This document shows positions 27,179-35,700 of a DNA stretch of 51,082 nucleotides, in pieces; positions within the stretch are counted from its first letter, which is position 1, and every line of letters begins with the position of its first letter. The stretch is from Candidatus Venteria ishoeyi (GTDB lineage Bacteria > Pseudomonadota > Gammaproteobacteria > Beggiatoales > Beggiatoaceae). The stretch is from NCBI RefSeq assembly GCF_030378065.1, contig NZ_JAUCGJ010000034.1, forward strand, positions 1 to 51,082, written 5' to 3'. A model generated the notes under the pieces. The model did not search any database, had not been told where the DNA came from, and saw only the letters and a list, made by a program, of their open reading frames with translations. A program made the translations under genes and the position numbers.

Positions 27179-27239
27179 GCTTAGGAATGGGAATTAAATG
27201 AAAACCGATGTCGGGAGTTATAAAATTCTCATTCCTTAA
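27179..27239. repeat. Short (about 61 bp) relative of the AGGAGYGAGAAT-end element
   Basis: Ends TTAGGAATGGGAATTAAAT and TTATAAAATTCTCATTCCTTA are inverted repeats of each other and match the tips of the 164-bp element; the interior is almost gone. It lies in the divergent recJ / arsR-type gap, just before the repressor ribosome site, so it may lie in that gene's leader or operator region. Confidence 0.7.
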
Positions 27240-27259
27240 CCAACAAGGAACCGTTATTG

Positions 27260-27586
27260 ATGAGCAGCAGCGAAATATTACCTCATTGGAATTTACCCAA
27301 AGAAGATCAGGAATTTGACAGTATTTCATGTTCAATTCGTATTCTTTCAAACCCTCAACGTCTGAAAATTCTGTGTAAACTCGGTGATGGTGAAGCAGAT
27401 GTACAAAATATCACTACCTATCTGGGGAGTAAACAAAGCAATATTTCTCAGCAGTTAAATCGAATGAAAGATCAAGGCTTACTGACTTCCCGCAAAGAAG
27501 CCAATCGGGTGTATTATCGTATTAATGATTTACGTACATTGCGCATTATCAGCATGGTGCGGGAAGTCTTTTGCCATAGCAGTTAA
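27260..27586 (+). CDS. ArsR-family repressor, BigR/SqrR/YgaV-like (probable sulfide/persulfide sensor)
   Basis: This 108-residue winged-helix dimer repressor has NPQRLKILCKL, then SKQSNISQQLNRMKDQGLL (recognition helix), RKEANRVYYRI (wing) and the ending REVFC. Counting from ATG 27260, cysteines fall at 24, 39 and 105. The 39/105 pair has the same 66-residue spacing and context as the two reactive cysteines of BigR and SqrR, which form a tetrasulfide link with reactive sulfur species. No metal-type ELCV(C/G)D box is seen. AAGGAA precedes the ATG by about ten bases; an overlapping TTG start is possible. The target genes are unknown, and no sqr or rhodanese gene is adjacent. The downstream zinc-ribbon gene converges, ending four bases away. 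Confidence 0.8.
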   Translation: MSSSEILPHWNLPKEDQEFDSISCSIRILSNPQRLKILCKLGDGEADVQNITTYLGSKQSNISQQLNRMKDQGLLTSRKEANRVYYRINDLRTLRIISMVREVFCHSS

Positions 27587-27590
27587 AGCT

Positions 27591-27968
27591 TCATTGTTTA
27601 GCGCGTATTTTTTCAGATAATTCCTGCATGCGCGTTTGGTCTAAGCTTGTCGTTTGATAACCGAGTCCACCCTGACCAATATTTTGCAGTTGCAGGTAGA
27701 AAAAAACACCGCTGCCAATAAATAGCAATAAAATGGTGACCATTGTCAGCATAAAAGTTTTAGATAAACCTTTTTTTTCCTTTTTAAGTGTCTGTCCGCC
27801 CTGTATCGGTACCGCTTCACTGGGCTGACTATTTTCATTTTGCAGTTCCCCGGTCAATACGGGTACAAAACCACCGCATTGTTTACATTTAAAGCCGGTT
27901 TTTCCGGCTGGAATTTGTGCAGGATCAATGGAATATTGAGCCTGGCAATCAGGACATTGTACTTGCAT
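27591..27968 (-). CDS. Small membrane protein with N-terminal zinc ribbon (MJ0042 type)
   Basis: This is a 125-residue protein. The N-terminus is a zinc ribbon with CPDC (C5, C8) and CKQC (C28, C31), in the MJ0042 pattern. A polar linker follows, then one transmembrane helix at about 70-92 (TFMLTMVTILLLFIGSGVFF) and a short periplasmic or cytoplasmic tail. Zinc-ribbon plus one-helix proteins of this kind occur beside prmA/fis or in gliding-related loci in other proteobacteria, but the function is not established. It lies 86 bases downstream of hflD on the same strand, so the two may be co-transcribed. It converges tightly with the ArsR-family gene. Confidence 0.8.
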   Translation of the reverse strand: MQVQCPDCQAQYSIDPAQIPAGKTGFKCKQCGGFVPVLTGELQNENSQPSEAVPIQGGQTLKKEKKGLSKTFMLTMVTILLLFIGSGVFFYLQLQNIGQGGLGYQTTSLDQTRMQELSEKIRAKQ

Positions 27969-28054
27969 GATAATGATTTCCTTATGACGCTGGTTTAAGG
28001 CAATGCCTAACTTAAAGGATATACTGATTTATCGATATTTTCTTGTTTGCTTAA

Positions 28055-28702
28055 TTATTTTAATTGATGCAAATAAGCTTCTGCCTGAGACACAATCGTA
28101 CGCCGGTGAAATAAAAATTGCAGCCTGCCGCCACCTTTTTGTCGCCATAACATTGCAGAACGCACGCCTGCCAGCAATAATGCACGAATTTTATTGGCAT
28201 TATCGGTACTTTGCAAATAATTAGGATTGCCATGCACATGGATACGATAATTAAAGGTACCGAGTGTTTGCGAATAAATTTCTGCCAGTTTTGCCAGCAC
28301 ATTGGCATGGGTTGGACTGCCAAAAACCTCTGTCTGGTAAATGGCCTGCTCAACACCAATACCTATCGCATCCAGTAAGTCTTCACGCCGGGATAAACGT
28401 TTTTCCAGAATAATCACGCCTAAGGTATAACGCATAACTTCCATATCCCGTTGCTGCGTATTATTCAGATAAAGCAATAGGGTATTTAACCCCGTTTCAA
28501 CTCCGGCAAGCCCTCCGTAAACATCCGCTGTTGAGTCAGCTTCCAGTTTCAGTAAACTGCCAATACTGGTTTGAAAAACAGGCGTATCCATTTTGCCATT
28601 GCGCGCAAGCTGGCGCACCAGATCGGCTGCCTGCATAACGCCTGCTAAAGCCAGGGTAGATTCTTCAGAAGCATTTTTGAAAAAGGGTAAAAAATTTAAC
28701 AT
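28055..28702 (-). CDS. hflD: High-frequency lysogenization protein HflD homologue
   Basis: This 215-residue protein is of the HflD/YcfC family, a peripheral membrane protein that in E. coli binds phage lambda CII. The family signature TLALAGVMQAADLVRQLA lies near the N-terminus, followed by GLAGVETGLNTLLLYL and MRYTLGVIILEKRL, all at usual positions. A longer open frame reaches 28867, but its first 55 residues have no counterpart in the family, so I start at ATG 28702. No good ribosome site precedes it. mnmA, the usual upstream partner, is absent. The zinc-ribbon gene follows on the same strand. Confidence 0.9.
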   Translation of the reverse strand: MLNFLPFFKNASEESTLALAGVMQAADLVRQLARNGKMDTPVFQTSIGSLLKLEADSTADVYGGLAGVETGLNTLLLYLNNTQQRDMEVMRYTLGVIILEKRLSRREDLLDAIGIGVEQAIYQTEVFGSPTHANVLAKLAEIYSQTLGTFNYRIHVHGNPNYLQSTDNANKIRALLLAGVRSAMLWRQKGGGRLQFLFHRRTIVSQAEAYLHQLK

Positions 28703-28912
28703 AATCGAAATTGGGGGATTTGGTAAAAAAGAAAGATGTAGCATTTTAACATAGGGAGAAATAATATTGATTGTTTGATAAAGCAAACTCAGCGTCATCT
28801 CTACCAAAAAATACTTTTTCAGGGTATTATCCATCCTATTGTTTAGCTCTTTAGCCCCTGCAAACAAAATTTTGCAATGGTTCCATCAGTTCAATAACAG
28901 GATAAGTCGCTT

Positions 28913-30121
28913 ATGTCAGATAAACACTATGACATCACCATTGTCGGCGGTGGATTAATAGGTATCAGTCTGGCTTGTGCTTTGCGTGGCAGTGGCTTGT
29001 CCATCGCTTTGATTGAAGCGGGCAACCTGAGCAAAGATAAGGCAACGCAAGCGCCAGATCATTATGATGATCGTGTTATTGCATTGGCTTATGGCAGCCG
29101 CTTAATTTATGAAAAAATGGGATTATGGTCTGCTCTGGAACCGGCAAGTACCGCGATTAAAGATATACATATTTCTGATCGCGGACATTTCAGTTTTTGT
29201 CGTTTACACAGCCATGAAGTGGGCGTGGCGGCACTGGGTTATGTGATTGCGGCGCGCGCGATTGGTGTGGGTTTGTTACCCGCAGTCAATGCTGATATTT
29301 ATTCTCCGGCGCAAGCAGGCAAGTTACAGATTCAGCCTGATTATGTTGAACTGCCCGTCATTAACCGCGAAAATGCTGAAAAACACACCATTCAAACCCG
29401 TTTGCTGGTTGCTGCCGATGGCGGTCAGTCTGCCATTGCAAGGCAACTGAATATTGACATGGACAGTTACGAATACGGGCAAACCGCAGTAATTGCCAAT
29501 GTCACGCTGGGCCTGCCACATCACAACCAGGCTTATGAGCGTTTTACCAACACCGGCCCCATGGCCTTGTTACCCAGAAATGAACAGGAAGCGGCCTTGG
29601 TGTGGACAGTCGGCAGTGAACAAGCCAAGCCTTTATTAGATTTATCAGAACGGGAATTTCTGGCAATTTTACAACAGCGTTTTGGCTGGCGACAGGGAAA
29701 ATTTTTGCAAGTGGGGCAGCGCAGCGCCTTCCCGTTGGTGCGCAGCCAGGCCCGCGAAAGTTTTCGCCAGCGCGTGGTGGTTATTGGCAATGCCGCACAC
29801 AGTATGCACCCGGCAGCCGGTCAGGGCTTAAATCTGGGGCTGCGCGATGTTGCCGCCTTAGCCCAACTGCTGCAACAGGCACAGAAAAATGCTACTGATG
29901 TTGGCGCAAACAGTCTGCTGAAAGCCTATGACCGCGCCCGCAGCCGCGACCAGGATCACATTATGAGCTTAACCGATGCTTTAGTGCGGGTATTCTCCAA
30001 TGAGCAACCCTTGCTCACTGTAGGGCGTAATCTGGGCTTATTGGCCTTGTCGCATCTGCCGCCGCTAAAACGCCTGTTTATACGCCACACAGCAGGTTTA
30101 ATGGGATCGGGGTTACGCTGA
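28913..30121 (+). CDS. ubiH: Ubiquinone biosynthesis FAD monooxygenase UbiH (2-octaprenyl-6-methoxyphenol hydroxylase)
   Basis: This 402-residue flavoprotein hydroxylates the ubiquinone ring. It shows the FAD dinucleotide fold IVGGGLIG (10-17), DDRVIALAYGS (from 52) and the second FAD motif with GNAAHSMHPAAGQGLNLGLRD (from 292). YDDRVIAL and the overall order fit UbiH better than UbiF or UbiI, although the three are close. AGGA lies before the ATG. The last base of its TGA is the first base of the next gene's ATG, so the two are translationally coupled. pepP and ubiI, the usual neighbours, are not here. Presence of ubiquinone synthesis implies aerobic or nitrate respiration. Confidence 0.9.
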   Translation: MSDKHYDITIVGGGLIGISLACALRGSGLSIALIEAGNLSKDKATQAPDHYDDRVIALAYGSRLIYEKMGLWSALEPASTAIKDIHISDRGHFSFCRLHSHEVGVAALGYVIAARAIGVGLLPAVNADIYSPAQAGKLQIQPDYVELPVINRENAEKHTIQTRLLVAADGGQSAIARQLNIDMDSYEYGQTAVIANVTLGLPHHNQAYERFTNTGPMALLPRNEQEAALVWTVGSEQAKPLLDLSEREFLAILQQRFGWRQGKFLQVGQRSAFPLVRSQARESFRQRVVVIGNAAHSMHPAAGQGLNLGLRDVAALAQLLQQAQKNATDVGANSLLKAYDRARSRDQDHIMSLTDALVRVFSNEQPLLTVGRNLGLLALSHLPPLKRLFIRHTAGLMGSGLR

Positions 30122-32001
30122 TGGCAGAACACAGCCAGTTTCGCCTGCTTCGGGAAAGACGCTTTGCCCCGTATTTTGCCACCCAGTTTTTAGGCGCATT
30201 TAATGACAATGTATTTAAAAATGCGCTGATTATTTTAATTGCATTTCAGGGTGTCAACACCGAGATTAACAGCCACACTCTGATTAATCTCAGCGCCGGT
30301 CTGTTTATCCTGCCCTTTTTTTTGTTTTCCGCCACTTCCGGGCAAATTGCTGATAAATTTGAAAAATCCAGTCTGATTCGTATCATTAAAGGCCTGGAAG
30401 TCATAATTATGATGCTGGCAAGCCTGGGTTTTTATCTGGGTAGCCTGCCTTTATTATTGCTGGTTTTATTTTTAATGGGGACTCAATCCAGCCTGTTTGG
30501 CCCATTAAAATATGGTATTTTGCCACAGCAACTTCATCCTGATGAATTGATTGGTGGCAATGGTCTGGTGGGTATGGGGACTTTTCTGGCAATTTTGCTG
30601 GGCACCATCACGGGCGGGATTTTAATTGGTCTGGAACAAGGTGCTTTATTAATTTCAGGTACCGTCTTACTAATCGCTATATTGGGGTTTTTATCCAGTC
30701 AAGCCATTCCAACGGCAAAAGCCGTAGACCCCACGCTGCAAATCCGCTGGAATCCTTTGCTGCAAACCTGGCGCATTCTAAAATTTACCGCAGAAAGACA
30801 CACGGTGTTTTTATCCGTGTTGGCAATTTCCTGGTTCTGGTTTTTAGGCGCAACTTATCTGGCACAGATTCCCAATTACACGCGCCTGCATTTAGGCGGT
30901 AATGAGCAGGTTGTGACTTTGCTGCTGACCCTGTTTTCCTTAGGCGTGGGTTTAGGCTCCATATTCTGTGAACGGCTTTCCGGGCATAAGGTTGAACTGG
31001 GTCTGGTGCCATTTGGTTCCATTGGCCTGAGTTTATTTGGCATTGATTTAAGTTTTGCCGAGGTCAGTCTGGCAAATCCTGAAAACCTGATGAATGCCAG
31101 CGCGTTTCTCGCTGCCAGCGGCAGTTTTCGCGTGTTGTTTGATGTGGGTATGATTGGTTTGTTTGGCGGTTTTTTTATTGTGCCACTCTATGCTTTAGTA
31201 CAACAGCGCAGCAACCCCGCGCATTTATCCCGCGTTATTGCCGGTAATAATATTATCAATGCCTTGCTGATGGTGTTTTCCGCAGGTCTGGCTATTTTCC
31301 TGCTCAATGCCGGACTGGATATTCCACAATTATTTTTAACCATTGCCTTAATGAATATTGTGGTTGCCATTTATATCTATACTTTGGTGCCTGAGTTTTT
31401 TATGCGTTTTCTGGTGTGGATATTTATCCACCTGGTATATCGGGTGCAAAAAGAAAACCTGGATAAAATTCCCGATAAAGGCGCAATGGTGCTGGTGTGT
31501 AACCATGTCAGTTTTTTTGATCCACTGCTGATTGCCGGTTCCATCCGCCGTCCAGTACGTTTTGTAATGTATTATAAAATTTATCAGATTCCAGGTTTGA
31601 ATTTTATTTTTCGCACCGCTGGTGCGATTCCCATTGCCAGCAACAAAGAAAATCCTGAAATTTTCAAGCAAGCCTGGGAGCGTATAGAACAAACCCTGAA
31701 GGCGGGAGAAGTCTTATGTATTTTCCCTGAAGGCAAAATCACCCGCAATGGTAATATTGGTAAATTCCGACCCGGTATTGAACGGATTATTGCAGAAAAC
31801 CCGGTTCCCATTTTGCCGATGGCCTTATGTGGTTTATGGGGTACTTTTTTCAGTCGAGAAGGTGGTTCTGCCATGTCTCATTTGCCCCGTCACTGGATGA
31901 CAAAAATCACCCTGAAGGCGGGTGAAGTGGTTGCACCTGAGCAAGCCAGCGCAGCATTTTTACAAACCCAGGTTGAAAATTTGCGTGCGGATAAAAAATA
32001 G
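30121..32001 (+). CDS. MFS transporter fused to PlsC-type acyltransferase (LplT-PlsC, lysophospholipid recycling)
   Basis: This is a 626-residue inner-membrane fusion. Residues ~1-425 are a twelve-helix MFS domain of the lysophospholipid transporter type, opening with FAPYFATQFLGAFNDNVFKN. Residues ~430-626 are an acyltransferase with the H(X)4D motif in NHVSFFDP (461-468) and FPEGKITRNG (from 535). By family knowledge such fusions flip lysophospholipids inward and re-acylate them. The acyl-ACP synthetase domain found in the three-part Aas fusion is missing, so acyl groups must come from acyl-ACP or acyl-CoA. It overlaps ubiH by one base, and a lipoprotein gene follows by 13 bases, making a three-gene operon. 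Confidence 0.9.
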   Translation: MAEHSQFRLLRERRFAPYFATQFLGAFNDNVFKNALIILIAFQGVNTEINSHTLINLSAGLFILPFFLFSATSGQIADKFEKSSLIRIIKGLEVIIMMLASLGFYLGSLPLLLLVLFLMGTQSSLFGPLKYGILPQQLHPDELIGGNGLVGMGTFLAILLGTITGGILIGLEQGALLISGTVLLIAILGFLSSQAIPTAKAVDPTLQIRWNPLLQTWRILKFTAERHTVFLSVLAISWFWFLGATYLAQIPNYTRLHLGGNEQVVTLLLTLFSLGVGLGSIFCERLSGHKVELGLVPFGSIGLSLFGIDLSFAEVSLANPENLMNASAFLAASGSFRVLFDVGMIGLFGGFFIVPLYALVQQRSNPAHLSRVIAGNNIINALLMVFSAGLAIFLLNAGLDIPQLFLTIALMNIVVAIYIYTLVPEFFMRFLVWIFIHLVYRVQKENLDKIPDKGAMVLVCNHVSFFDPLLIAGSIRRPVRFVMYYKIYQIPGLNFIFRTAGAIPIASNKENPEIFKQAWERIEQTLKAGEVLCIFPEGKITRNGNIGKFRPGIERIIAENPVPILPMALCGLWGTFFSREGGSAMSHLPRHWMTKITLKAGEVVAPEQASAAFLQTQVENLRADKK

Positions 32002-32014
32002 CAGGGGCAGTGAT

Positions 32015-32629
32015 ATGATGTGCTTCAACGCAAGCAAACTGTATTATCCAATCACTATCTGTTTATGCCTAATCAGCTTATCAGCTTGCAAACCCAATGT
32101 CAGCAGCAGCACGGGCATTCCCCTGGTACAGGGAGAACTGGCAATTTATCTGACACCCAACAGCCAACAAAATCAGTTGTTACCTGATAATGATAAAAAT
32201 GCCCTGCCCGTTGTATTTGCTCAGGTGCTGGATCAGGCCTTAAAAAACCAACCCTTGCTGCCCTGGTTCAAACCCTGGTCAAAGCAGTGGTATTACACCC
32301 GGCAGCCTTTACCGGAAAAAGACTGGCAAGTTTCTTTTAACCCCTTATCCTATCAATATCATGCTGATAACAGCGTGTTTTTACACCTGGACATCACAGT
32401 TTCCCATCCTTTTTATGCCACGCCTTTGTTTCAACAAAATTATAAAGCCCAAGGACATAGCCTGGATGCGCCTTATTATCAACAGGCTCAGTATCAGGTG
32501 CAATACAATATACTCAGGCAGGCTTCCGCCGATGCTTTAAGTCAGATATTAGAGCAGTTTCGTCAAGATCTGCCACAAATATTGCTACTGCAAGGATTTC
32601 CCGTGCAAATGCTGGAATCCGGGGTTTAA
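32015..32629 (+). CDS. Predicted lipoprotein of unknown function
   Basis: This is a 204-residue protein. Its N-terminus is a lipoprotein signal peptide: hydrophobic PITICLCLISL followed by lipobox LSAC (Cys25). The mature part has no domain I recognise; it is Gln/Tyr-rich with several WYYTRQPLP- and YHADNSVFLHLDI-like beta stretches. An open frame starts earlier at 31922, but ATG 32015 has AGGGG seven bases ahead and puts the signal peptide at the start. A second ATG at 32018 is equally possible. It lies 13 bases after the MFS-PlsC gene, in the same operon, so a role in envelope lipid handling is a reasonable guess. Confidence 0.75.
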   Translation: MMCFNASKLYYPITICLCLISLSACKPNVSSSTGIPLVQGELAIYLTPNSQQNQLLPDNDKNALPVVFAQVLDQALKNQPLLPWFKPWSKQWYYTRQPLPEKDWQVSFNPLSYQYHADNSVFLHLDITVSHPFYATPLFQQNYKAQGHSLDAPYYQQAQYQVQYNILRQASADALSQILEQFRQDLPQILLLQGFPVQMLESGV

Positions 32630-32747
32630 TACAGGCTGCCTTGATTCCGTTCGTCTGACTATTTGTGAATTTGATACACTACGGCATCCGTAATTTAAAA
32701 AACCCTGTAATACTTTTTATCCAGTAACTTATCTCACTGACATAAAG

Positions 32748-35700
32748 ATGACTAAAATGACTGCTTCAATCAACTTCCCGTTTATACGGCAATGCCTGAT
32801 TTTATTATTTTTTTATGTGTTCAGCGCCCAGGTGCAGGCGCTGACATTTATCCAGGCACAAATCCATAATCAAAATGGCGTTTCCGGTTTGGCGGGAGCG
32901 ACTTCCGTGGCCTTAAGTCCCGATGGAAAACAAGTGTATGCCACGGGCTTAAACAGTGACAGTATCGTGGTGTTCAGCCGTGATACCCAGGGCAGTCTGA
33001 CTTTTCAGGAATCTCATGCCGAGGGCATAGCCAGTGTCAGCGGCATGAACGGGCCGAATCATGTGTTGCTCAGCCCGGATGGCAAACAGGTGTATGTTGC
33101 CAGCTTGCTGGGCAGCGCGATTGCCCAGTTTAATCGTGATACCAGCACTGGCAGTTTGAGTTTTATTGAAGCAGTGACAGATGGCGTGCGTGGTGCAAAT
33201 GGTTTAACCGCCCCCAACCATCTGGCGATGGATAGCAACGGTTTACATCTGTATGTCACCTCCTCCGTGGGTTTATCAAGTTTCAGCCGTGACAGCAGCA
33301 GCGGGGCTTTAAGCTTTATCAGTCTGCAACAAAATGGTACGGGTGGGGTTACCAATCTGAGCGGTGCTAATTCTGCGGTGGTCAGTGGTGATGGCAAACA
33401 GGTTTATGCGATTGCCTTAGCCGATAATGCAATTGTAACTTTTAACCGTAATACGACTTCCGGCGATTTGAGTTTTGTCGGCAGTCATGTCAATGGCGTT
33501 GCCGGTATTGATGGCTTGGGTGGGGCTTATGATCTGGACATCAGCAACGATGGCACTTATCTGTTTGCCACCGGTTCTTCCGATAATGCACTGGTAGTAT
33601 TTCAGCGTAATGTCGCTGATGGCAGCCTGACTTATCTGGAAACCCATTACAACGGCATTGCCGGGGTGACGGGGTTGCTCAGTCCTCGCGCAATTACCAG
33701 CAGTACCGATAACCAAAAAGTGTATGTGGGTAGTAACAGCAGTAACGCGCTGGCGATGTTTGACGTGCTGGGTAGCGCTTCCACCACTGGACACCTGAGT
33801 TTTATTGAAGCCCAGGTCAATGGCATTAACGGCGTACAAGGTATTGCCGGTATCAGTGATATTCAGCTAACGGCGGATAATTCTCAGCTCTATACTTCGG
33901 CGATTATCAGTCAGGCAGTTGCACTATTCAGCGCCAATGCCGCTGATTTATCACTAAGCATGAGCGCCCCGGTGCAGGGAGAAATCAATCAGCCACTGGT
34001 GTATTTATTAAAAGTCAGCAACCTGGGGCCGGAAACAGCCAGCGCGGTGACAGTGAATAATACCTTAGCAGTTACGGCGAACTTTGTTTCTGCCACATCC
34101 AGCCAGGGCAGTTGCAGTCATAACAGTGGGCTTTTAGTGTGCAGTCTGGGCAATCTGGCTGCGGGTAGCAGTATTGATATTAATCTGACCTTAAATACCA
34201 GCATTGCCGGGACTTTAAGCAACACCGCCACGGTCAGTGCGCCGGAACCGGATGTGAATCCGAATAATAACAGTGCAAGCGCCGCCATAGAGGTGGTGAG
34301 TAAAATTCCCTTAGCTGATCTGGCAGTAAGCCTGCAAGCTTCCCCCAATCCGGTGAATGCCGGTAGCGCGCTGGATTACAGTGCAAGTATCAGTAATCTG
34401 GGGCCGGATGCTGCGGAAAACAGTCAATTGCAATTTATCCTGCCTACTGGCACGACCTTAGACAGCTTCAGCGCCGAACAGGGCAGTTGTCAGTCACCGG
34501 TGGGTAATCAGGTTAATTGCACTTTGGGTACGGTGATGTCAGGGGTAGATACCCATATTCAATTTCGTCTGATTACGCCAGCCTTAAGTAGCACACTGGC
34601 AGCCAGCGTCAGTGTCAGCGCCGATCAAAGCGATCCCGACCCCAATAATAACAGCGCCAGTTTAAGTGTGGATGCCACGAATTTACAGACTGATTTAGAA
34701 CTGCTCAGTTTGACAGCGGATAAAACCGATGTGGCGCTGGGGCAAACCTTATTGTATACCGCTGTGTTTGCCAATCCTGGCACCTGGGACACCAGTTCTA
34801 TCAAACTCAGTCAGGTATTTACCCCGGCTAATGGCGTAATTTATCAAGCTTCCAACACCAATGCGCCCAATGCGCCTAATCCCGGTTCTCCTTGCGTGGA
34901 ACGTGCACAGGGGGATATTGATTGCAGTCTGGGTACCCTGGATGCCTTGGGCAACCCACCCACTTTTGCATTACAAATTTCCGTCTTGCCTACTCTGCCC
35001 GGCAGTTTGTCGGCTTTGGCAGGTTTAAGTGCTAATGCCACCGATGTGCTGCCTGACAATAACGAACAAAGCCTGAATGTGAACGTCACTGGCGAAGCCA
35101 CTGACGCGGAAGTCACTTTGCTTGCCGTGCCGAACCCCGCATCTGTCGGTAATCCCGTAGTATTTACTGCCACCATTCGTAATACCAGTGCTGACGGCAC
35201 AATTACCGGTTTAACTCTGACCAGCAACGTGCCCAGCCAGACCCAGTTTATCGGTGCCTTGCCTGCGCAGGGTACTTGCTCGGAAAATGTCGGGCAAATT
35301 CAATGCGTGTTGGGTGACATCGCGCCGGAAACCAGCACCACGGTGGCAATCACCCTGAAACCCTTGACTGAAACGCCCATCCAACTGAGCGCCCAGATCG
35401 GCAGCACCAGTTTTGACCCCAATCCGGGGAATGATGCGGCTTCGCTGATAGTCAATGTCGGTCAGCCCAGCGTGGATTTGGCGGCAACCTTAAGCGCCAC
35501 CCCGGAACCAGTGCTGGTAGGTGATGAGCTGACTTATCACAGCACCATTACCAACCAGGGGCCAGACCCCGCCAGCGCCGCTGTTGTCACCCTGAACTTA
35601 CCCGCGAATGTGGTATATATCGCCGCCACGGTAGATCAACAAAATGCCAATTGCCTGGAAAACAGCGGTGTTGTGTCCTGCGTCCTGGGCAGCCTTGCCA

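Noticed and set aside
27135..27350. Minus-strand 71-residue open frame between recJ and the ArsR gene
   Set aside because: It runs through the short MITE relic and the antisense of the repressor start; the LRNENFI-type stretch recurs wherever this repeat is read on that strand.
28703..28867. 55-residue N-terminal extension of hflD
   Set aside because: It has no counterpart in HflD proteins, which begin a few residues before TLALAG.
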